64,000 bases of DNA from Marivirga harenae (GTDB taxonomy: Bacteria; Bacteroidota; Bacteroidia; Cytophagales; Cyclobacteriaceae), in NCBI RefSeq assembly GCF_030534335.1, contig NZ_CP130565.1, positions 2,935,501 to 2,999,500 of the forward strand. Direction: 5' to 3'. Below are positions 57,736 through 64,000 of the stretch, one piece after another. The translations under genes and the position numbers were made by a program. The notes beneath the pieces were generated by a model that worked only from the letters and a program-made list of their open reading frames with translations, did no database searches and had not been told where the DNA came from. Position 1 is the first letter of the stretch, and each line of letters opens with the position of its first letter.

Positions 57736-57972
57736 TTAATTCTCTTTATTTTCAGAATTTTCTTCTCTGTCTTTTTTCTTGTCTTTCTTAGGCTCTTCTG
57801 GTGGGCTGTCTAATATATTACCGTATTCATCAACATATGCTATCATGTCATCTAAATTGCCTCCTTTGGATTGTTCTTTGCGCAATTCTTTCTTCTCTTG
57901 CTTCTCTTCTTTTTTCTTCATGCGCTTTTTCTCTTTTTGTTTTTTGATAAAGCTATTTTGTGATCTTGCCAT
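57736..57972 (-). CDS. Highly charged small conserved protein
   Basis: A 78-residue protein, very rich in Lys and Glu (KKQKEKKRMKKKEEKQEKKE). The only ordered segment is LDDMIAYVDEYGNILDSPP. This type of protein occurs in many Bacteroidota next to cold-shock genes. Function unknown; a nucleic-acid-binding role is only inferred. Confidence 0.78.
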   Translation of the reverse strand: MARSQNSFIKKQKEKKRMKKKEEKQEKKELRKEQSKGGNLDDMIAYVDEYGNILDSPPEEPKKDKKKDREENSENKEN

Positions 57973-58116
57973 AAAGTAGGGTTTTAATTAATAGTGTAAG
58001 ACAAGCATTCTACTTGAATATAAATACCCCCTTTGAAAGGGTTCAAAGTAGAGTAACCATGGGAAGGTATCGTTAAAGATAGATGCACAAATGGTCAAAC
58101 TGACTTCGAGTAGATA

Positions 58117-58124
58117 CAAAGCTA
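58117..58124 (-). promoter_or_regulatory. Promoter -7 box of the charged small protein
   Basis: TAGCTTTG on the minus strand matches TAnnTTTG exactly, 144 bases before the gene. The leader contains an ACCCTTTCAAAGGG hairpin. Confidence 0.4.
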
Positions 58125-58177
58125 CCAAAAAGCTTTTGAAATAACTATTATTTAAAGCAATCAGCTCGCTAGTATTC

Positions 58178-58208
58178 TTGTATTGCTAAGTCAGAAGTTT
58201 TACTTTTG
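58178..58208 (+). promoter_or_regulatory. Promoter of the hemolysin III gene
   Basis: TTG (58178-58180), 20 bases, then TACTTTTG (58201-58208), which matches TAnnTTTG exactly. The distance is one base over the usual 19. Confidence 0.55.
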
Positions 58209-58230
58209 GTTCATATTAAATTGAATTAAT

Positions 58231-58860
58231 TTGAAAAGATCTCAAACAATTGAAGAAGAACTAGCCAACAGCCTTACTCACGGCTTTGGTATTTTATTTA
58301 GCGTGGTTGCCATATCTCTCTTAATCACATTTTCCGTCTTAGAAGGGAGTGTGCTACATATAATAAGTAGTAGTTTTTTTGGTGGAGCATTTTTGTTAAT
58401 GTATACGTTTTCAACGCTTTACCATGCTATTCAACATCAAAAAACAAAAGCAATTTTAAGAGTATTTGATCATATCAGCATTTATTTTCTTATTGCCGGC
58501 ACTTATACTCCATTTTTGATATTAGGAATTGGAGGTACAATGGGTTGGATTATGTTTGGGATTGTTTGGGGCATTGCTTTATTCGGGACCATCTTTAAAA
58601 TCTTTTTTACTCATCGTTTTCCTAAGCTTTCTCTAATACTTTATTTGGGGATGGGGTGGATTGCAATCTTTATTGCAAAACCATTATATGAAGAACTGTC
58701 AACTACTGTATTGTTATTATTGATAGGAGGGGGGCTAAGCTACACTTTAGGAACAATCTTTTATACGAACCATAAAATGCATTATGCACATGCTATTTGG
58801 CATGTGTTTGTGTTGATTGGAACGATAACGCATTTTATAGCCGTAATGTATCTTTTATAA
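58231..58860 (+). CDS. Hemolysin III family (PAQR-like) membrane protein
   Basis: A 209-residue protein with seven hydrophobic segments, TTG start. Family residues: NSLTHGFG, FSTLYHA, DHISIYFLIAGTYTP, and a final HAIWHVFVLIGTITHF. It is a membrane protein of the PAQR/hemolysin III family. Conserved His and Asp may bind zinc; a hydrolase role is inferred. Confidence 0.9.
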   Translation: MKRSQTIEEELANSLTHGFGILFSVVAISLLITFSVLEGSVLHIISSSFFGGAFLLMYTFSTLYHAIQHQKTKAILRVFDHISIYFLIAGTYTPFLILGIGGTMGWIMFGIVWGIALFGTIFKIFFTHRFPKLSLILYLGMGWIAIFIAKPLYEELSTTVLLLLIGGGLSYTLGTIFYTNHKMHYAHAIWHVFVLIGTITHFIAVMYLL

Positions 58861-58863
58861 GAT

Positions 58864-59253
58864 TTAATAATCTGATTCACGGATATTTAAAAGTTTTTTG
58901 ATGGCTTCAATGGTTTTAGTCTCCATATCATGAATAAATCCATCGGCCATAATTACTTCTTGTAAATCATTCATGATTCTATTTGCGTTGATATTATCAT
59001 TTTTATATTTAAGGTAATTATGATATATGATATGGTTGATGTCAGAATCAGATAGTTCTTCGTAGTCATCCTTCAAGCTCACAAATTTTGATTGAAGTTG
59101 ATCCATATCTTCAATATCTGGAAAATAATCTTCCATTTTAGATAGAATAACTTCAATCTCAGATCCTTTTAAGCTATAATCTGAGCTACCTACATGAATT
59201 AGTAGGAATAAAATAAAGTTTTCGTAATTCTTAAAAATATGATGCTTGTCCAT
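58864..59253 (-). CDS. TerB-like helical protein
   Basis: A 129-residue, all-helical protein. VIMADGFIHDMETKTIEAIKKLL near the C-terminus resembles the TerB repeat of tellurite-resistance-associated proteins. No signal peptide. The role is unknown. It lies downstream of groEL, with a terminator between. Confidence 0.65.
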   Translation of the reverse strand: MDKHHIFKNYENFILFLLIHVGSSDYSLKGSEIEVILSKMEDYFPDIEDMDQLQSKFVSLKDDYEELSDSDINHIIYHNYLKYKNDNINANRIMNDLQEVIMADGFIHDMETKTIEAIKKLLNIRESDY

Positions 59254-59305
59254 TTCTTAGTTATGTTTATGTAAATCTAAGCTTTTTAAGAATAAAAAAA
59301 TAAAA

Positions 59306-59331
59306 AAGGCTTTGTCAATCGACAAAGCCTT
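59306..59331 (-). terminator. Terminator after groEL
   Basis: AAGGCTTTGTC (59306-59316) pairs with GACAAAGCCTT (59321-59331), loop AATC. The plus-side A-run gives a T-run on the minus transcript. Confidence 0.9.
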
Positions 59332-59356
59332 AATTTTCTTCTTTGAACTGGTGAAA

Positions 59357-61021
<1,665 letters not shown>

Positions 61022-61028
61022 TTAATTT

Positions 61029-61307
61029 TTAAATAGTACCGAATATGTCGGAATTCCTCATGATTAAATACTCTTTTCCTTCTAATGTAAATTCTGTTCC
61101 GGAATATTTGCCGTATAAAACAGAATCACCAACCTTAACGGTCACAGGAGCATCATCTTTTCCCGGTCCTACCGCAACTACAGTACCTTGTTGAGGTTTT
61201 TCCTTCGCTGTGTCTGGAATAATAATACCGGATGCTGTTTTTTCTTCTACAGGAGCTGGTTCTACTAGAACCCTGTCCTCGTTTGGTTTAAATGATACGT
61301 TTGACAT
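61029..61307 (-). CDS. groES: GroES co-chaperonin
   Basis: The 10-kDa co-chaperonin (92 residues), with [20 protein letters not shown] and [11 protein letters not shown]. It heads the groESL operon. No CIRCE element is seen upstream; a sigma-54-like motif and a CACTT/AAGTG palindrome are. Confidence 0.98.
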   Translation of the reverse strand: MSNVSFKPNEDRVLVEPAPVEEKTASGIIIPDTAKEKPQQGTVVAVGPGKDDAPVTVKVGDSVLYGKYSGTEFTLEGKEYLIMRNSDIFGTI

Positions 61308-61357
61308 TTTAGTTATTATTTATGTTTTGATTTTTTATTTAATCTGTGATGCTGGTA

Positions 61358-61384
61358 TCATTAAATGTGCCACTTCTTAAAGTG
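61358..61384 (-). promoter_or_regulatory. Sigma-54-like motif and palindrome upstream of groES
   Basis: Read on the minus strand the sequence is TGGCACATTTAATGA (61372-61358), with GG and GA ten bases apart; compare TGGCACRNNNNTTGC. Next to it CACTT (61371-61375) and AAGTG (61380-61384) form an inverted repeat with a 4-base gap, possibly an operator. Only partial matches; weak call. Confidence 0.3.
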
Positions 61385-61501
61385 TGTCAAAATTGCAGGC
61401 TTTTTATCTATAAAATGTCATGTAATATTAATCCCGTAATTCTTTGTGAATTTTTGACAGATTTTTACTATATTTCTATGTCAGTTAAGTTGTTAATTTT
61501 G

Positions 61502-62227
61502 ATGAATATGGAGAAATTATCAGATGATTGGATTACTAAAGGTAGTTTAGATTTTGAATACAAAAAGTATATTCTCTTGGCTTATTTGCAGCATGTGAGT
61601 AAGGATTTTGAGCAACATCGGCTGTATCCAACTTTTGCCGATTTAATCATGCATTATAAAAATGCAGCCCAATTAAAGGCAGGTAAGGATAAGCTTTTAA
61701 AATCATTTCCTAAAAAATTAACGAAACTTGATTTAAAGAATTTTAGAATGTTTTTTGAATCGAAAGTTGAAAAAGATACTCAACTAAAGGAATTGGAAGA
61801 CATTGTTGAATTTACAATGAATAAGCTGAAAGATCACATAGTAATTGGAAAAGATATTTTCGACCAAGTTGAGCAGCAAATAATAATTGAGCCTGTAGGA
61901 GTAAAGGCCTTAGAGGAAAATGAAGGTTTACTTGTGATTGACCCTCAGTATGATTCCTATTATCTTTTTTATCAATATCGAATTTCGATTTTTGAAGCTA
62001 CAGAGGAAAAAATCAGAGGTTTACAGACTGTTTTTCTCAATAAAATAAAGAAGTCGCTTGGAACTACTTTGGAACAGCTCAAAATCCAGATACTACAAAA
62101 CATCCAGTTAGTTAGTAATTACTCCGCCTTCAGGGTAGTAGCCTTACAGCCATATCCGTTCGAAGAAACACTATTGCCAATTGTAAAGAGAAGCTTTGCT
62201 AGTTATTTGGAAAATACTAGCAACTGA
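61502..62227 (+). CDS. Conserved protein of unknown function
   Basis: From the ATG at 61502 (or 61508) the protein is about 240 residues. An upstream reading from 61346 adds a Cys-rich stretch that overlaps the groES promoter and is unlikely. The protein begins MEKLSDDWITKGSLDFEYKKY and is largely helical and charged, with no signal peptide or membrane segment. I do not recognise a domain. Confidence 0.72.
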   Translation: MNMEKLSDDWITKGSLDFEYKKYILLAYLQHVSKDFEQHRLYPTFADLIMHYKNAAQLKAGKDKLLKSFPKKLTKLDLKNFRMFFESKVEKDTQLKELEDIVEFTMNKLKDHIVIGKDIFDQVEQQIIIEPVGVKALEENEGLLVIDPQYDSYYLFYQYRISIFEATEEKIRGLQTVFLNKIKKSLGTTLEQLKIQILQNIQLVSNYSAFRVVALQPYPFEETLLPIVKRSFASYLENTSN

Positions 62228-62384
62228 TGCGCTTCGTAACCATTAAACATTTAGTTACTCCTTTTACGTACTTTGATTAGTAAAAGAGCTCGGGTTTGTA
62301 TAAATTCAATTATATCAATCAATTAATCACAATATTCCTAAGCTTGTGGTTAAATGGTCTTATTTAACCCTTAAATTAAATGAC

Positions 62385-64000
62385 ATGAACAAAGTAATTT
62401 ATCTTTTCCTGCTGTTGTTCATCAGCTGGAATACATTTGCACAAGAGAATTTAGACTATCAAAAACCACCTAAAGACATTCTAGAATTGGTAGACGCACC
62501 TTTAGCGCCTTCTGTTTTAATTGACAAGGAGGGTGAAAATGTGGTGTTGATTTATAGAGATCCATACAAATCAATTGCTGAGCTGTCTGAAGAGGAATTA
62601 AGATTAGGTGGTTTACGAATTAATCCAAAAACAAATATTGGTAGTAGAACACGCTATTATAATAATGTAAAAACTAAGAAAGCTCTTGGAGATAAAATAA
62701 CAGAGGTAAAGGGTTTGCCAAAAAACCCGAGGCTGGCTAATTTTAATTGGTCACCTGACCAGAGTATGATTGCATTTACTCATACCACTGAAGTTGGCGT
62801 GGAAGTTTGGGTCTTATATATTAAAGAAAGTAAAGTAAGCCGTTTAATGGAGGCGAAGGCTAATGCTAACATGGGGAACCCCATAGAGTGGAGAAAAGAC
62901 AATTCGGGACTGCTGGTCAAGGTGCTCCCTGAAGATAGAAAGGACCTTATCGACACAAAAACTTCAACACCTAGCGGTCCGGTAATCTCTGTTAGTAAGG
63001 GCGAAAAGGCACAAAACAGGACATATCAGGATTTATTGAGCAATCCTAATGACGAGTTTAATTTTCAACAACTGGTATTATCGAAAATAGTCTCTTTGGA
63101 TTTAAATGGAAATCAAAAAGAATTCCTGCCTACAGCTATGTATTCCGATATTTCCGTTTCACCAAACGGAAAATATGTAATGGTGAGTGAAATCAAAACA
63201 CCATTTTCTTATTTGGTTCCATATTATAGGTTTCCAAATGAAACCAATATTTATGACATGAACGGTGATTTAGTCAATCAAGTGAATGATGTACCCCTTC
63301 AAGAGGTTTTGCCTAAAGGATTTATGTCAGTAAGAACTGGTAAGCGAAGTATGAGTTGGAGAAATGATAAACCGGCAAGCTTGATTTATGCCATGGCTCT
63401 GGATGAGGGTGATCCTGAAAATGAAGTAGAGTTTAGAGATGAAGTCTATCAGTTAGATGCCCCTTTTAAAGGAGAAGGCAAACCGTTATTAAAAACCATC
63501 AATAGGTATCGATATATCCAGTGGGGAAATGATAATATAGCCATTGCTCATGATTATTGGTGGAATACTCGAAATATGAAGACTTATATTTTTAATCCTT
63601 CCAATAACAAAAAGCAGCCAGAAGTACTGTTTGATAGAAATTATCAAGATAGCTATAGTGACCCGGGGAGTTTTGTAACTACTAAAAACGATTTTAACGA
63701 ATACGTAATTGAAATGGATGGCAGCAAGGCTTTTTTGATGGGAGCTGGATATACTCCTGAGGGTCAGTTCCCATTTATCGATGAGCTTGATTTGAAAACA
63801 AAAAAGAAGAATAGACTTTATAAGTCAACCTACACTGATAAACTAGAGAGTTTATATTCATCCATTGATATGAAGAAGGGAACAGTTTTGGTAAGGATAG
63901 AGTCTCAAACCGAGTATCCAAATTACTATTTTCGAAATGTTAGGAAGAAAAATGATCTAAAACAAATTACTTCATTTGATAATCCATTTAAAAGTATGCA
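62385..64000 (+). CDS. S9-family peptidase, partial (propeller domain)
   Basis: A secreted prolyl-oligopeptidase-like protein, cut by the window end after 538 residues. Signal peptide ends with TFAQ near residue 20. The propeller contains WSPDQSMIAFTH and SPNGKYVMVSE. The hydrolase domain with the catalytic residues is outside the window. The layout is similar to glutamyl-type S9 peptidases of Bacteroidota; the class is inferred. Confidence 0.82.
   Translation, partial: MNKVIYLFLLLFISWNTFAQENLDYQKPPKDILELVDAPLAPSVLIDKEGENVVLIYRDPYKSIAELSEEELRLGGLRINPKTNIGSRTRYYNNVKTKKALGDKITEVKGLPKNPRLANFNWSPDQSMIAFTHTTEVGVEVWVLYIKESKVSRLMEAKANANMGNPIEWRKDNSGLLVKVLPEDRKDLIDTKTSTPSGPVISVSKGEKAQNRTYQDLLSNPNDEFNFQQLVLSKIVSLDLNGNQKEFLPTAMYSDISVSPNGKYVMVSEIKTPFSYLVPYYRFPNETNIYDMNGDLVNQVNDVPLQEVLPKGFMSVRTGKRSMSWRNDKPASLIYAMALDEGDPENEVEFRDEVYQLDAPFKGEGKPLLKTINRYRYIQWGNDNIAIAHDYWWNTRNMKTYIFNPSNNKKQPEVLFDRNYQDSYSDPGSFVTTKNDFNEYVIEMDGSKAFLMGAGYTPEGQFPFIDELDLKTKKKNRLYKSTYTDKLESLYSSIDMKKGTVLVRIESQTEYPNYYFRNVRKKNDLKQITSFDNPFKSM

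Noticed and set aside
61308-61384. CIRCE element upstream of groES
   Set aside because: I looked for TTAGCACTC-N9-GAGTGCTAA and found no match.
61346-61501. Extended N-terminus of the unknown protein after groES
   Set aside because: It would overlap the groES promoter region, is Cys-rich and unlike the rest of the protein; ATG 61502 or 61508 is more likely.

Overview
The window comes from a low-GC member of the Bacteroidota, most likely the order Cytophagales (a Marivirga-like marine bacterium would fit, but I cannot confirm the genus). The reasons are a type IX secretion gene (porQ), two OmpA/PD40 outer-membrane proteins, a sufBCDSE operon ending in sufT and a bacilliredoxin, AT-rich spacers, frequent TTG/GTG starts, and many upstream sequences matching the Bacteroidota promoter TTTG-N19-TAnnTTTG. 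It is mostly housekeeping chromosome. I see no prophage, integron, transposase, CRISPR array or defence island.

Layout. 1-4.2 kb: a DEAD-box RNA helicase cut by the window edge, with a hairpin-rich leader; an NTF2-like secreted protein; an amidase lipoprotein. 4.4-11 kb: the Fe-S assembly operon on the minus strand (sufB-sufC-sufD-sufS-sufE-sufT-brxA), with a repeat-filled gap between sufD and sufS. 11.6-16.3 kb: an acyl-CoA synthetase, a membrane protein and a DPP-IV peptidase. 16.7-20.2 kb: ligA, a conserved hypothetical gene and dapA in one direction. 20.2-30.5 kb: a UvrD-like helicase, a serine hydrolase, an OmpA/PD40 protein, a very large AsmA-like protein and a short-chain dehydrogenase. 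30.6-39.1 kb: the overlapping lon-porQ-hslU operon, a divergent PorE-like OmpA protein, and rlmD. 39.4-40.9 kb: a TPR/SH3 protein and a tRNA cluster (two tRNA-Lys, one tRNA-Leu, two tRNA-Lys-derived pseudo-tRNAs). 40.9-46.1 kb: cystathionine beta-synthase, two small paralogous proteins, pyrB/pyrR and an unknown secreted protein. 46.2-52.9 kb: polX, a glycosyltransferase, yraN, a sugar-phosphate isomerase, lipB, a solute-binding protein and msrB. 53-61.3 kb: a cold-shock protein, a phytase-like lipoprotein with a C-terminal frameshift, a PH-domain protein, an S41 protease, a PhzF-family protein with a 52-residue zinc-ribbon neighbour, a possible small RNA, hemolysin III and groESL. 61.5-64 kb: an unknown protein and the start of an S9 peptidase.

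How the genes work together. The suf operon supplies Fe-S clusters to enzymes such as the [4Fe-4S] methyltransferase RlmD. Lon, HslU and GroESL form the protein quality-control set; porQ lies between the two protease genes with ATGA overlaps. Lon and groES both have sigma-54-like upstream motifs. PyrR and PyrB link pyrimidine control and synthesis, and pyrR seems to start almost at its promoter, leaving little room for a leader attenuator.

The items most worth a second look are the pseudo-tRNA/tRNA-Lys duplication, the possible small RNA at 57.6-57.7 kb, the one-base frameshift near 54,400, the PhzF homologue without the catalytic glutamate, the repeat cluster inside the suf operon, and the promoter-proximal motifs of lon and groES.
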